Positions 18,507 to 26,626 of a stretch of DNA of 64,000 nucleotides are shown in pieces. Positions within the stretch are counted from its first letter, which is position 1; the number at the start of each line of letters is the position of its first letter. The notes beneath the pieces were generated by a model, which was not told the origin of the DNA, searched no databases, and saw nothing but the letters and a program-made list of their open reading frames with translations. The stretch is taken from assembly GCA_937874275.1 (NCBI GenBank), contig CALNAU010000101.1, forward strand, positions 32,565 to 96,564, read 5' to 3'. Source of the DNA: an uncultured Clostridia bacterium (GTDB lineage: Bacteria; Bacillota; Clostridia; Christensenellales; Aristaeellaceae). The position numbers and the translations under genes are program-made.

Positions 18507-18865
18507 GGTGTGAAGGGCGCGCGGCTGGGCGGTGTCTCGGTGCCCCAAAGCACCTCGGGGTTGGTCACCACAAAGCGGATTTCGCCCGGCGCCAGGTAGC
18601 CGTATTGGGTGCGCGCCTCGTTGGCGATGAAGTCATCGGTGGCGGCCAGCTCCAGCTTGCTCGCCAGGTCGGACACCTCCTTTTGCTTCATGCTCACCAG
18701 GTAGCTGCCCTCCTCCACCATGCCGCGCAGCTGCTCAATGCCGCGGTTCAGGTTGTTGTTGATTACGCTGAACACGGCCACCACGATGATCATGGCGGTG
18801 ACGACGACGATGCCGGGCACCTGTTTGTAACGCAGCTTGTAAAGCTGACGGCGTTTGCGGGGCAT
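18503..18865 (-). CDS. DivIC/FtsB-like septum formation protein
   Basis: 120 residues. A short basic N-terminus (PRKRRQLYKLRYK) precedes one membrane helix (about 17-38), a coiled-coil segment (about 40-75) and the family's C-terminal block DDFIANEARTQYGYLAPGEIRFV. This is the bitopic topology of divisome proteins FtsB/DivIC. ATG follows GGGAGGTCCCC. It heads the operon with ppx-like, addA and nadD. A longer open frame upstream has no ribosome site and different composition. Confidence 0.85.
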   Translation of the reverse strand: MPRKRRQLYKLRYKQVPGIVVVTAMIIVVAVFSVINNNLNRGIEQLRGMVEEGSYLVSMKQKEVSDLASKLELAATDDFIANEARTQYGYLAPGEIRFVVTNPEVLWGTETPPSRAPFTP

Positions 18866-18901
18866 GGGGACCTCCCGTGAGCAATCTGATGTCTTGATGT
18901 G

Positions 18902-18910
18902 ATTATACCA
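18902..18910 (-). promoter_or_regulatory. Extended -10 promoter for the ftsB-like operon
   Basis: Minus strand reads TGGTATAAT, a consensus -10 preceded by TGn. No good -35 is visible at the expected distance. It lies about 37 bp before the ATG. Confidence 0.45.
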
Positions 18911-18961
18911 TATCGCACGGACGGGGGAATACGCAAGCGGCTTGCGCAGTTCAATTCCTGT

Positions 18962-18990
18962 TTGACGGGGCTTTGTAATCTTTGTATACT
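18962..18990 (+). promoter_or_regulatory. Promoter of the SDR gene
   Basis: TTGACG (18962-18967), 17-bp spacer, TATACT (18985-18990), 42 bp before the SDR ATG. Confidence 0.65.
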
Positions 18991-19032
18991 GCGTTTTGAA
19001 AACCGCGCAACATATGAGAGTAGAGCAGCGAT

Positions 19033-19770
19033 ATGTATAATACAGTCGATAAACCATGCGTTGTGGTGACCGGCCCCGCCCACGGCATCGGCCGGGCGAT
19101 TGCTGAGGCGTTTTCCGCCGAAGGCTGGTTGGTGGCGGGCATTGATACGCAGGAGTCGGACGCGCCGTGTGATTTCTTCATGCGGGGCGATATTGGCGCC
19201 CCGGCCGTGCTGGAGCAGTTCGCTGCAGAGGTTGTCGCGCGCTATGGCACCGTGCACGCGCTGGTGAACAACGCCATGCGGACGCGGGGCGGCCTGCCGG
19301 ACTGCGGGTGGGAGGATTTTATCCAGGCGCAGCGGGTGGGCGTGGCGGCGCCCTACTACCTCACCCGGCTGCTCGCGCCGCACTTCGCGCCGGGGGCCAG
19401 CGTGGTCAACATCACCTCCACCCGGGCCATCCAATCCCAGGCGGGCACGGAGAGCTACAGCGCCGCCAAGGGCGGCTTGACGGCGCTGACCCACGCGCTG
19501 GCGGTATCCCTGCGGGGCCGGGCGCGGGTAAACGCCATCGCCCCCGGCTGGATTGACACCACGGGTGAAACCTTTACAGGCCCGGATGCTACCCAGCACC
19601 CGGCGGGCCGCGTGGGCAAACCCTCGGATATCGCCCAGGCGGCGCTGTACCTGTGCTCGCCCGCCGCCTCCTTCATCACCGGGCAGACGCTGGTGGTGGA
19701 TGGCGGCATGAGCCGGTTGATGGTATATCACGGGGATGAGGGATGGACATACAATCAAGGCAATCGCTGA
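19033..19770 (+). CDS. Short-chain dehydrogenase/reductase
   Basis: 245 residues, classical SDR. The cofactor loop is TGPAHGIG (13-20) followed by acidic GIDTQE, which favours NAD(H) over NADP(H). NNAM, the serine in NITSTRAIQ and the YSAAK catalytic pair are all present, and the C-terminal ITGQTLVVDGGMS is typical. Substrate unknown. It has its own promoter. Its stop codon lies inside the first stem of a large hairpin array (19756-19991) that separates it from the acetate-kinase-like gene. Confidence 0.9.
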   Translation: MYNTVDKPCVVVTGPAHGIGRAIAEAFSAEGWLVAGIDTQESDAPCDFFMRGDIGAPAVLEQFAAEVVARYGTVHALVNNAMRTRGGLPDCGWEDFIQAQRVGVAAPYYLTRLLAPHFAPGASVVNITSTRAIQSQAGTESYSAAKGGLTALTHALAVSLRGRARVNAIAPGWIDTTGETFTGPDATQHPAGRVGKPSDIAQAALYLCSPAASFITGQTLVVDGGMSRLMVYHGDEGWTYNQGNR

Positions 19771-19991
19771 CGGCGATTGCCTTGGTGGGTCAAAACTGCG
19801 CCATTGACTTCGTTTTGACCTGGGGGTGCAGTTTTCGCTGCGCTGTCGCGCGGCCGCGAAAACTGAGCGGTAGGCATTTCACTCGCTACAGGGCAAGCGC
19901 TGGCTCGTGAAATGCCTGCGTTTCCGGCGTACATGCCGCCGGAAACGATTTCAGTTGGAGGGCGTTCCCTCCAACACCACCCCCAATCGCC
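19756..19991 (+). repeat. Hairpin array 1: five stem-loops inside a closing stem
   Basis: This non-coding block between the SDR and acetate-kinase-like genes is nearly all paired. A 12-bp hairpin spans the SDR stop (19756-19767/19773-19784). Alternatively GGCGATTG (19772-19779) and GGTGG (19784-19788) pair with CAATCGCC (19984-19991) and CCACC (19977-19981), closing the whole block. Inside are stems 19788-19796/19812-19820 (9 bp), 19829-19838/19856-19865 (10 bp), 19872-19882/19907-19917 (11 bp), 19919-19928/19938-19947 (10 bp) and 19954-19962/19967-19975 (9 bp). All arms are perfect complements. The fourth hairpin's core recurs at 54588-54620. Confidence 0.75.
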
Positions 19992-20063
19992 TGATTGCAC
20001 AGACTACTCAATTGCATCACAACCGGCACAACAGGGGTTGACTTTTCAAAAGGAGATTTCGCC

Positions 20064-21293
20064 ATGCTGATTCTTTCCTGCAATGTGGGCAGCACTTCGC
20101 TCAAATACCGGCTCTACCGCCTGGGGGACCGGGAGGAGGAGCTGGCCTTGGGTCACTTTGAGGGCGTGGGGCGCGAGCGGGGCAGCAGCGGACACCGCGC
20201 GGCCGGCGGCGCGCAGGCGGCAAGCGATGCCGCGGCGCCGGACTACGCCACCGCCATCGGCCAGATGCTGGATTTTCTGGCCAAATCGGGCGCGCTGCCC
20301 CCGGGCGTGATGCCTGACTGTGTGGCCTTCAAGGTGGTGGCGGCGCTGGGCTATACCGGCGTGCAGCGCCTCACCGAGGAGGTGCTGGGCGGCATGGAGG
20401 CCCTGTATGCCCTGCTGCCCGCGCACAACCCGCCCTATGTGGCGGCCATCCGGCAATTTGCGCAGGTGATGCCCGGCGTGCCGCTGGTGGGCAGCTTTGA
20501 GACGGGCTTTTTCCAGCAGATGCCGCCGGAGGCGTATTTGTATCCCCTGCCGGCCGAGTTGAGCGCCCATGGCTTGCGCCGCTGCGGCGCGCATGGCGCG
20601 TCCCACGAGTATGTGTCGGGTTGGGTGGCCGCGCGGGAGGGGCGGGACGACCTGCGGCTGGTCAGCTGCCACCTGGGCGGCTCGTCCTCCATGGCGGCGG
20701 TGCGCGATGGCCGGGGTGTGGATACCACCATCGGCCTGTCCATGCAGACGGGCCTGCCCCACAACAACCGCATCGGCGACATTGACCCCTACATCACCTT
20801 CTACCTGCACGAAAGCCTGGGCTATAGCCTGGACACCATCAAGGATATCTATGCCAGGCAGAGTGGCCTGCTGGGGCTGTCGGGCGGGGTGTCGGCGGAT
20901 ATGCGGGAGATTGCCGCAGCGGCCCAGGGCGGCAACCGCCAGGCGGCCATCGCCATCGACGCCTTTTGCTATCAAATCAAGAAACACATCGGCGCCTTCG
21001 CGGCGGCGTTGGGCGGGCTGGACGCCGTGGCCTTTACCGGCGGCATCGGCCAGCGCAGTGCCGTGGTGCGCGAAAAGGCGCTGCATGGGCTGGATTTCCT
21101 GGGCATCCGTCTGGATGCCGCAAAAAACGCGGATTCCCCGCAGGACAGCCTGATATCGGCCGCGGATTCGCCCGTGCGCGTGTACATCGTGGCCACCAAC
21201 GAGGAGATCGTCATCGCCCGCAAAGCAAAGCGACTGCTGGAGGACGAAATGGGGTATACTATTGGCGGCAGCGAACACGCTGACCAAGCCTGA
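20064..21293 (+). CDS. Acetate-kinase-family enzyme, divergent
   Basis: 409 residues of the acetate/propionate kinase fold: NVGSTSLKYRL at the N-terminus, HGASHEYV, NRIGDIDP with the catalytic Arg, FTGGIGQRSAVVREKA and TNEEIVIAR with the metal-binding Glu. Several pocket residues of classical AckA are changed: RVVHGG is replaced by KVVAAL, FDTAFH by FETGFF, GFHG by GAHG and HLGNGSS by HLGGSSS. It is probably a small-acid kinase with a different, perhaps larger, substrate. ATG follows AAAGGAGATTTCGCC. There is no phosphotransacetylase nearby; pirin follows closely downstream. Confidence 0.8.
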   Translation: MLILSCNVGSTSLKYRLYRLGDREEELALGHFEGVGRERGSSGHRAAGGAQAASDAAAPDYATAIGQMLDFLAKSGALPPGVMPDCVAFKVVAALGYTGVQRLTEEVLGGMEALYALLPAHNPPYVAAIRQFAQVMPGVPLVGSFETGFFQQMPPEAYLYPLPAELSAHGLRRCGAHGASHEYVSGWVAAREGRDDLRLVSCHLGGSSSMAAVRDGRGVDTTIGLSMQTGLPHNNRIGDIDPYITFYLHESLGYSLDTIKDIYARQSGLLGLSGGVSADMREIAAAAQGGNRQAAIAIDAFCYQIKKHIGAFAAALGGLDAVAFTGGIGQRSAVVREKALHGLDFLGIRLDAAKNADSPQDSLISAADSPVRVYIVATNEEIVIARKAKRLLEDEMGYTIGGSEHADQA

Positions 21294-21305
21294 AAGGAAA
21301 TGGAC

Positions 21306-22136
21306 ATGGAACGAAAAATCATCAAAACTGTGCAGGGCGTGGCCGCCATCGACGGCGCGGGCGTACGCCTGACGCGCGTGCTGGGCCGCAATGACGTGGA
21401 GGCGTTTGACCCCTTCCTGATGCTGGACAGCTTTGACTCCCGCAATCCGGATGACTATGTGCGCGGCTTCCCCATGCACCCCCATCGCGGCATTGAGACC
21501 ATCACCTACCTCATCGAGGGGCGCATCGACCACGAGGACAGCCTGGGCAACAAGGGCACCATTGCCTCCGGCCAGGCCCAGTGGATGACGGCCGGCGGCG
21601 GCATCCTGCACCAGGAGATGCCCAAGGAGACCCCGCGCATGCTGGGCTTCCAGCTGTGGCTCAACCTGCCCAGCCACGATAAAATGACTCCGCCGCAGTA
21701 CTACGACATCACGCAGGAGATGATTCCCGCCGTGCAGGAGGGTGAGGCCACCGTGCGCGTCATCTCGGGCGAGTACAAGGGAAGCCGCGGCGCCGAGCCG
21801 CGCCATGTGCAGGCCACCCTGTATGATATTTCCCTGCCTGCGGGCAGCACCATCGAGCTGGAAAGCGACCCGGCGGAGAATGTCTTTGTGTTCACCATTC
21901 TGGGTGAGGCGCTGGTGGATGGCCGCCAGGTGCCCGAAAAGACCGCTGTGCTGTTTGGCGAGGGCAACAAGGTCACCCTGCAGGCCACCCAGGGCGCGGA
22001 CGCGCGGGTGATTTACTACGCGGCCAAGCCGCTGCGCGAGCCCATCTCCTGGGGCGGCCCCATCGTGATGAACACGCGGGAGGAGCTCAACCGCGCCTTT
22101 GATGATTTGAACAGGGGCACCTTTTTGCAGCACTGA
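21306..22136 (+). CDS. Pirin family protein
   Basis: 276 residues, two cupin domains. The N-terminal cupin holds the iron ligands HPHRGIETITYLIEG (two His) and GGGILHQEMP (His and Glu), as in pirins, some of which oxidise flavonoids or bind transcription factors. The second cupin lacks metal ligands, as is usual. The start is placed at the second of two nearby ATGs because AAAGGA then sits 7 bases upstream. It lies 12 bp after the acetate-kinase-like gene and is followed by a clear terminator. Confidence 0.9.
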   Translation: MERKIIKTVQGVAAIDGAGVRLTRVLGRNDVEAFDPFLMLDSFDSRNPDDYVRGFPMHPHRGIETITYLIEGRIDHEDSLGNKGTIASGQAQWMTAGGGILHQEMPKETPRMLGFQLWLNLPSHDKMTPPQYYDITQEMIPAVQEGEATVRVISGEYKGSRGAEPRHVQATLYDISLPAGSTIELESDPAENVFVFTILGEALVDGRQVPEKTAVLFGEGNKVTLQATQGADARVIYYAAKPLREPISWGGPIVMNTREELNRAFDDLNRGTFLQH

Positions 22137-22144
22137 TGCACACA

Positions 22145-22176
22145 CCGGCCGCACCATCGCGTGCGGCCGGATTTTT
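22145..22176 (+). terminator. Intrinsic terminator after the pirin gene
   Basis: CCGGCCGCAC (22145-22154) pairs with GTGCGGCCGG (22161-22170), 6-nt loop, followed by ATTTTTG. Confidence 0.9.
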
Positions 22177-22194
22177 GTATCCAAAGGACGAATA

Positions 22195-22251
22195 ATGAGC
22201 AGCAATATGAACAATCGGGAAGGCCGCGGGAACAGCCATGGCGGCCTTTAA
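22195..22251 (+). CDS. Possible 18-residue leader peptide
   Basis: ATG at 22195 is preceded by AAAGGACGAATA, a better ribosome site than that of the esterase gene it overlaps. It encodes MSSNMNNREGRGNSHGGL and stops 14 bp inside the esterase gene, in another frame. This arrangement suits translational coupling. It could also be chance; the peptide has no recognisable motif. Confidence 0.35.
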   Translation: MSSNMNNREGRGNSHGGL

Positions 22252-22918
22252 CTGGCGCAGCGTGCCCCATGAGGGGGTTGACTATAGCGTCTATTCGCTG
22301 ACGGAGGACCCGGCGGCGCCGCTGATCTGCGTGCTGGCGGAGGAGGCAACCGGCGAGATTCTGGCCCGCGCGCTGGCCGAAACCAACATCCACCTGGCCA
22401 TGATTGGCGGCACGGATTGGTACCGCGATTTGACGCCCTGGCCCGCGCCCAGCCCCTTTGCCGGGGAGGACGGCTATCCCGGCGGGGCGGATGCCTATCT
22501 GACCCGGCTCACCCAGGGGATTGTGCCAGCCATCGAGCAGGCGCTGGATTTGACCCCAGCCTGGCGCGGGCTGTGCGGGTATTCGCTGGCCGGGCTGTTT
22601 GCCCTGTACGCGCCCTACCATACGGATTCTTTTTTGCGCATCGGCTCGGTTAGCGGCTCGTTGTGGTATGATGACTTTGTTGAGTATGTGCAGCGAGAGC
22701 CATTGATGGCGCTGCCGGTGAAGGCCTATTTCTCGCTGGGCGAGCAGGAGGGGGCCGGGCGTAACCCGGTCATCAGCCAGGTGGAGGCGCGCTCGCAGGC
22801 CGCCGAGCAGCATCTGCGTCACCTGGGCACGCAGACGCTGTTTGAGCTGAACCCCGGCAACCATTTTGTGGACATTGTACCGCGCATGGAAAAGGCGCTG
22901 CGCTGGCTTGTTTTATAA
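22238..22918 (+). CDS. Alpha/beta hydrolase, esterase-like
   Basis: 226 residues, no signal peptide. The nucleophile elbow is CGYSLAGLF (Ser116) and the likely catalytic His lies in NPGNHFVDI near the C-terminus. The fold and length resemble small cytosolic esterases such as enterochelin-esterase or phospholipase-like relatives. The region before ATG has only a poor ribosome site, and a short leader frame overlaps the start, so translation may be coupled. It lies 24 bp upstream of the NagA-like gene. Confidence 0.75.
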   Translation: MAAFNWRSVPHEGVDYSVYSLTEDPAAPLICVLAEEATGEILARALAETNIHLAMIGGTDWYRDLTPWPAPSPFAGEDGYPGGADAYLTRLTQGIVPAIEQALDLTPAWRGLCGYSLAGLFALYAPYHTDSFLRIGSVSGSLWYDDFVEYVQREPLMALPVKAYFSLGEQEGAGRNPVISQVEARSQAAEQHLRHLGTQTLFELNPGNHFVDIVPRMEKALRWLVL

Positions 22919-22942
22919 CATTTGAAAGTGGGGGCATACAAC

Positions 22943-24094
22943 ATGGTGTTCATTGGTCTGGATGTACATAGCGGGCAGCATCGCTGCGTGGTGGTGAAGG
23001 ACGGCCGGATTGCCGATATACAGGATGTGGCCGTGCCGCAGGCGGGGGAGGAAACCATCTACCTCAGCCGCGGTTTTATCGACGCTCAGGTCAATGGCTA
23101 CCGCGGCGTGGATTACAGCGGAAAAAGCCTGACTGTGGAAGAAATCCGCTCGCTGGTGGACTGGCTGGCCGAAAGCGGCACCCTGCGGCATGTGCCAACA
23201 CTGATTACCGGCGGCTATGAGCAGACGCGGGACAACCTGGCGCTCATCCGTGACGCGCTGGCCGAGGATGCGCACCTGCGTGCCGCCATCCCCGGCGTGC
23301 ATCTGGAGGGGCCCTATATCTCTGAAATGGACGGCGCGCGCGGCGCGCACGATGCCAAGTATGTGCGCGATCCGGATATTGAGGAGCTCAAGCGCTGGCA
23401 GGAGGCTGCGGGCGGCCTGGTAAAGATGGTGACCGTGGCGCCCGAGCGGGCGGGGGCCGTGCCCTTCATCCGCCAGGCGGTCGATATGGGTATCCGGGTA
23501 TCGCTGGGGCATTGCCTGCCGACGGACGAGCAGCTGCGCGCCGCGGTGGACGCGGGTGCCACCATGAGCACCCACTTGGGCAACGGCAGCCCCGGCATGC
23601 TGCCCCGGCTGAAGAATCACCTGTGGGCACAGATGGCAGAGGACAGGCTGTGGGCCGGGCTGATAGCCGACGGATTCCATCTGCCCGCACCTGCGCTGAC
23701 ATCCATCACCCGGGCCAAGGGGCTGGAGCGTGTTGTATTGATAAGTGATGTTGGCTCTTTGGGCGGTCTGGCGCCCGGCCAGTACCACTGGGGAGACATC
23801 GCGGTGGAAGTACATTCCGATGGCCACCTGGGCTTGGCGGGCACGGAATATTTGGCAGGAGCCGGGCACCTGCTGGACACCTGCCTTTCGTTCTTCTGCC
23901 GCGCGACGGGCAGCACCATCGCCCAGGCGGTGACGCTGGTCACCGACCATCCGGCCAAAGCCCTCCACCTGGATGTACCCACCGGCCCCTGGCGCGTGGG
24001 CGAGCCCGCGGACATCGTGCGCTTTACCGAAGGCGAGGACAGGCTGCGGGTGTTGGGGACGGCGTTGGGGATGAATAACAAAACCTTTGGTTGA
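22943..24094 (+). CDS. N-acetylglucosamine-6-phosphate deacetylase-like amidohydrolase
   Basis: 383 residues of the NagA family. The metal and catalytic residues of NagA are all found: HLEGPYIS (Glu), ARGAHD (His), LGHC (His), STHLGNG (His), ADGFH (His) and LISDVG (catalytic Asp). It would deacetylate an N-acetylamino-sugar phosphate for amino-sugar recycling. No nagB or sugar transporter is adjacent, and the loops around THLGNG differ from classical THLYNAM, so the substrate may differ. The ATG is chosen over an upstream TTG in frame because both have weak ribosome sites and ATG is usual. Confidence 0.82.
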   Translation: MVFIGLDVHSGQHRCVVVKDGRIADIQDVAVPQAGEETIYLSRGFIDAQVNGYRGVDYSGKSLTVEEIRSLVDWLAESGTLRHVPTLITGGYEQTRDNLALIRDALAEDAHLRAAIPGVHLEGPYISEMDGARGAHDAKYVRDPDIEELKRWQEAAGGLVKMVTVAPERAGAVPFIRQAVDMGIRVSLGHCLPTDEQLRAAVDAGATMSTHLGNGSPGMLPRLKNHLWAQMAEDRLWAGLIADGFHLPAPALTSITRAKGLERVVLISDVGSLGGLAPGQYHWGDIAVEVHSDGHLGLAGTEYLAGAGHLLDTCLSFFCRATGSTIAQAVTLVTDHPAKALHLDVPTGPWRVGEPADIVRFTEGEDRLRVLGTALGMNNKTFG

Positions 24095-24153
24095 AGGAAA
24101 TTGAAAATTCATGTAGGATACGCCATGCCAACATAAAAGATTGGAGAGGTGAC

Positions 24154-25665
24154 ATGGCACTGCATCAGATGGATACTCAAACCGCAAAGAGCAAAAGAAT
24201 CGCAAAAAAAACGATTGCTTGGGTTCTTGTAGGATTGTTTGTTGCGACGCTTATCCCTTTGCTCGCTGCGTCTTTCTATAGTCGGCCAATGGCTGATGAT
24301 TATAGTTATGGCAAAGCTGCGGCTCGTGTATGGCGAGATACGCACTCCATTGCAGCCGTCATTTCGAGCGCTGCCGACTTGGTGAGCCAAAGTTATTACG
24401 ATTGGCAGGGCACCTATGCGGCGGTCTTCATGTTCTCATTTCAGCCAGGCATTTTCTCAGAGAAAATTTACTACCTGTCAACTTTTCTACTTTTGGGCAG
24501 CCTGATTCTGTCTACCGGTTTTCTTTTGTATACGGTGCTTGTTACCCGTATGAAGGAGGACCGCTGGACCTGGATGATCATCACCAGTTTGGTGTTAATG
24601 CTGACAATACAGTTTGTGCCTTCCGGCGCGCAGGCGTTCTATTGGTATAATGGTGCTATATTCTATACGTTCTTTTATAGCATGATGTTGTTGCTGGTAG
24701 GGTTGCTGTTGCGGGCGCAGTTGGTGGCGGGGTGGAAGCTTGGACTGTTGACAACTGGCGCGGCTTTGCTTTCCATTGCCATAGGCGGCGGCAATTACCT
24801 GACAGCTTTGGGAACAATCCTAATTGTTGTTCTGTTCTGTGCGTACACCTTCATCAAAAAAAGCAGAAACGCATGGGTGAATTATCTCGTACTGGTGCTC
24901 TTATTTGCCGGTTTGTTGGTCAGCGCTTTGGCTCCCGGCAACGGCGTGCGGGCCGATGCCTTGGCGCAGGAAGGGATCCCTACGAATTCGATTCCTCGCA
25001 CGATATTGATAGCGTTTTATCGTTCAGCGATGGAAATCCTTGCGTGGACAAATCTACAAACGCTGGCCGTGTTATTCTTGCTGGCACCCTTGCTGTGGCA
25101 AATTGCAAAGCGCTCTGCCTTCTCATTTCGTTATCCGTTGATTGTAGCAGGCATGGCCTATTGCCTCTTTGCTGCGCAGTTTTCTCCCCCAATTATGATG
25201 AACTTATATGGGGATGGGCGGCATGTTAACATTCTGTATTACTCTTATGTTCTGATGGTTGTTGGGTTGGCCTGGTACTTCCTGGGCTGGTTGAGTCGCA
25301 AGACATTTGCTCGCTTTCCTCAGGGCATTGACAGGATGATTGCCCAGCGTTCACCATATCGCCATGTTCTTATCGGTTTGTGCATTGTGCTCGTTTTGGC
25401 GGCCGCTTGGGATGCCAATCAAAAGGGGTGGCTGAGCAAGGCTGCGGCGATGTCCATTGGAAACGGTCAGGCGCAGCAGTTTGCAGCTGAGCGGGACGAG
25501 CGCCTGCTTCAATATCTCAATCCGGATGTGCAACATGTCGTGGTCAAGCCCTTGTCCGTACAGCCGGATATTTTCTTTGATACGGATTTGGGTACGCCCG
25601 ATTGGTGGGTAAACAAAGATGTAGCCATTTTCTACGAGAAACAATCGGTATCGCTGACCGAATAA
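24154..25665 (+). CDS. DUF6056-like multi-spanning membrane protein
   Basis: 503 residues with about eleven membrane helices. After the first helix comes RPMADDYSYG, the loop diagnostic of DUF6056-type proteins, which resemble GT-C glycosyltransferases or Wzy-like envelope enzymes with an acidic first extracellular loop. A short soluble C-terminus ends the chain. The start follows GGAGAGGTGAC. Codon choice is visibly AT-richer than that of its neighbours (many TTG, ATT, TAT, GTT codons), suggesting acquisition by transfer. Possible role: glycan assembly or modification; not established. Confidence 0.65.
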   Translation: MALHQMDTQTAKSKRIAKKTIAWVLVGLFVATLIPLLAASFYSRPMADDYSYGKAAARVWRDTHSIAAVISSAADLVSQSYYDWQGTYAAVFMFSFQPGIFSEKIYYLSTFLLLGSLILSTGFLLYTVLVTRMKEDRWTWMIITSLVLMLTIQFVPSGAQAFYWYNGAIFYTFFYSMMLLLVGLLLRAQLVAGWKLGLLTTGAALLSIAIGGGNYLTALGTILIVVLFCAYTFIKKSRNAWVNYLVLVLLFAGLLVSALAPGNGVRADALAQEGIPTNSIPRTILIAFYRSAMEILAWTNLQTLAVLFLLAPLLWQIAKRSAFSFRYPLIVAGMAYCLFAAQFSPPIMMNLYGDGRHVNILYYSYVLMVVGLAWYFLGWLSRKTFARFPQGIDRMIAQRSPYRHVLIGLCIVLVLAAAWDANQKGWLSKAAAMSIGNGQAQQFAAERDERLLQYLNPDVQHVVVKPLSVQPDIFFDTDLGTPDWWVNKDVAIFYEKQSVSLTE

Positions 25666-25674
25666 TCTCAGACC

Positions 25675-26484
25675 TCACTCGTCGCTACGATATAAAATCT
25701 CATACCGCGCGTCCTCCACCAGCCCCTGCAGGTCGTCCTGCGTGAGGAGGCGGGCCGCGCCGCCCGCCGGGGTGCCCGTCGTGGGGGCATTGAGCGCCCG
25801 CAGCAGCCATCCCTCGGGGAAGCGCAGCAGCCACCCCGCGCCAGCGTACAGCTGATTGCCCAGCGCGTACACGATGACCAGCTCCGCGTCCTCCTGGTAG
25901 ACGCCGCGATGCAGCTCGGCCACGCGCTCGCTGTTGCGCCGGTATGCTTCCCGCGTGGTCTCGTCGCCCACCCAGCGCAACACCGTGTGTACGCGCAGGC
26001 TTTCAAGCCCGACAGGGTCCAGGCGCGCCACCAGCTCTTCAGGAGTGAGGTTTTCTCCGCCGGTCATCTGCAGCTTGCCCTCTACCAGCGTCTTGGGTGT
26101 GGGTTCGTCCATCAGGCCGGGCACCAGCAGGGACATAATCAGGCTTTGCACCTGCTGCGCCAGCGCGGCGTCCAACCGCAGGGTCAGGATGGGCGCGTAA
26201 GCAGGATAATCGCCGCTGGGGATGTTGTTCTCCGAGAAGGGGATCAGCGTGCGCAGACGCTCTATGAAGGCCGCCATGTCCATGTTGGGCGCCAGTCGGC
26301 TGGCTGCGGACAGCACCAGGATGCCGTTCAGGTCCGCCTTGGATAACGCTTGGGCGAAGGCCAGCACCACCTCTTCGGGCTTTTCCTTGTAGGCGAGCGG
26401 TGCTACGTCCTCGGCGTTGGCCGCGTAGGGCAAGCCGCCCAGCAGCAGGCAGAGGGTCAGCATCATCGCAAGGGCTCTTTTCAT
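25675..26484 (-). CDS. Secreted protein of unknown function
   Basis: 269 residues starting MKRALAMMLTLCLLLGG, a signal peptide with cleavage near YAANA. The mature part begins with a helical segment (EEVVLAFAQALSKADLNGIL) like the small cone-shaped or NTF2-like domains found in secreted Firmicute proteins, then a region ending in a GWLLRFPEGWLLRAL strand pair. Three consecutive ATG codons (26490, 26487, 26484) follow GGAGGAC; the third has the best spacing. Convergent with the DUF6056 gene, 9 bp apart. No function can be assigned. Confidence 0.65.
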   Translation of the reverse strand: MKRALAMMLTLCLLLGGLPYAANAEDVAPLAYKEKPEEVVLAFAQALSKADLNGILVLSAASRLAPNMDMAAFIERLRTLIPFSENNIPSGDYPAYAPILTLRLDAALAQQVQSLIMSLLVPGLMDEPTPKTLVEGKLQMTGGENLTPEELVARLDPVGLESLRVHTVLRWVGDETTREAYRRNSERVAELHRGVYQEDAELVIVYALGNQLYAGAGWLLRFPEGWLLRALNAPTTGTPAGGAARLLTQDDLQGLVEDARYEILYRSDE

Positions 26485-26626
26485 CATCATGTCCTCCATC
26501 AGGTCATTTCTTCCCGCACAGTATACCCGGCTTTGCGGCCATGGGATAGGCCGGGGGCGTCCGATGGGGTATAATAGGATACACGAAACAACAGGATGAC
26601 AGCGGCTTGCCGCAAGGAGGGATAGC

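Noticed and set aside
18507..19057. Longer upstream starts for ftsB-like, ppx-like and other minus-strand genes
   Set aside because: The extensions lack ribosome sites, cross promoters or preceding genes, and do not match the families; starts with clear ribosome sites were used.
20046..22214. 722-codon open frame on the minus strand over the acetate-kinase-like and pirin genes
   Set aside because: Antisense shadow with Arg/His/Gly-rich composition and no motif; both sense genes are clearly real.
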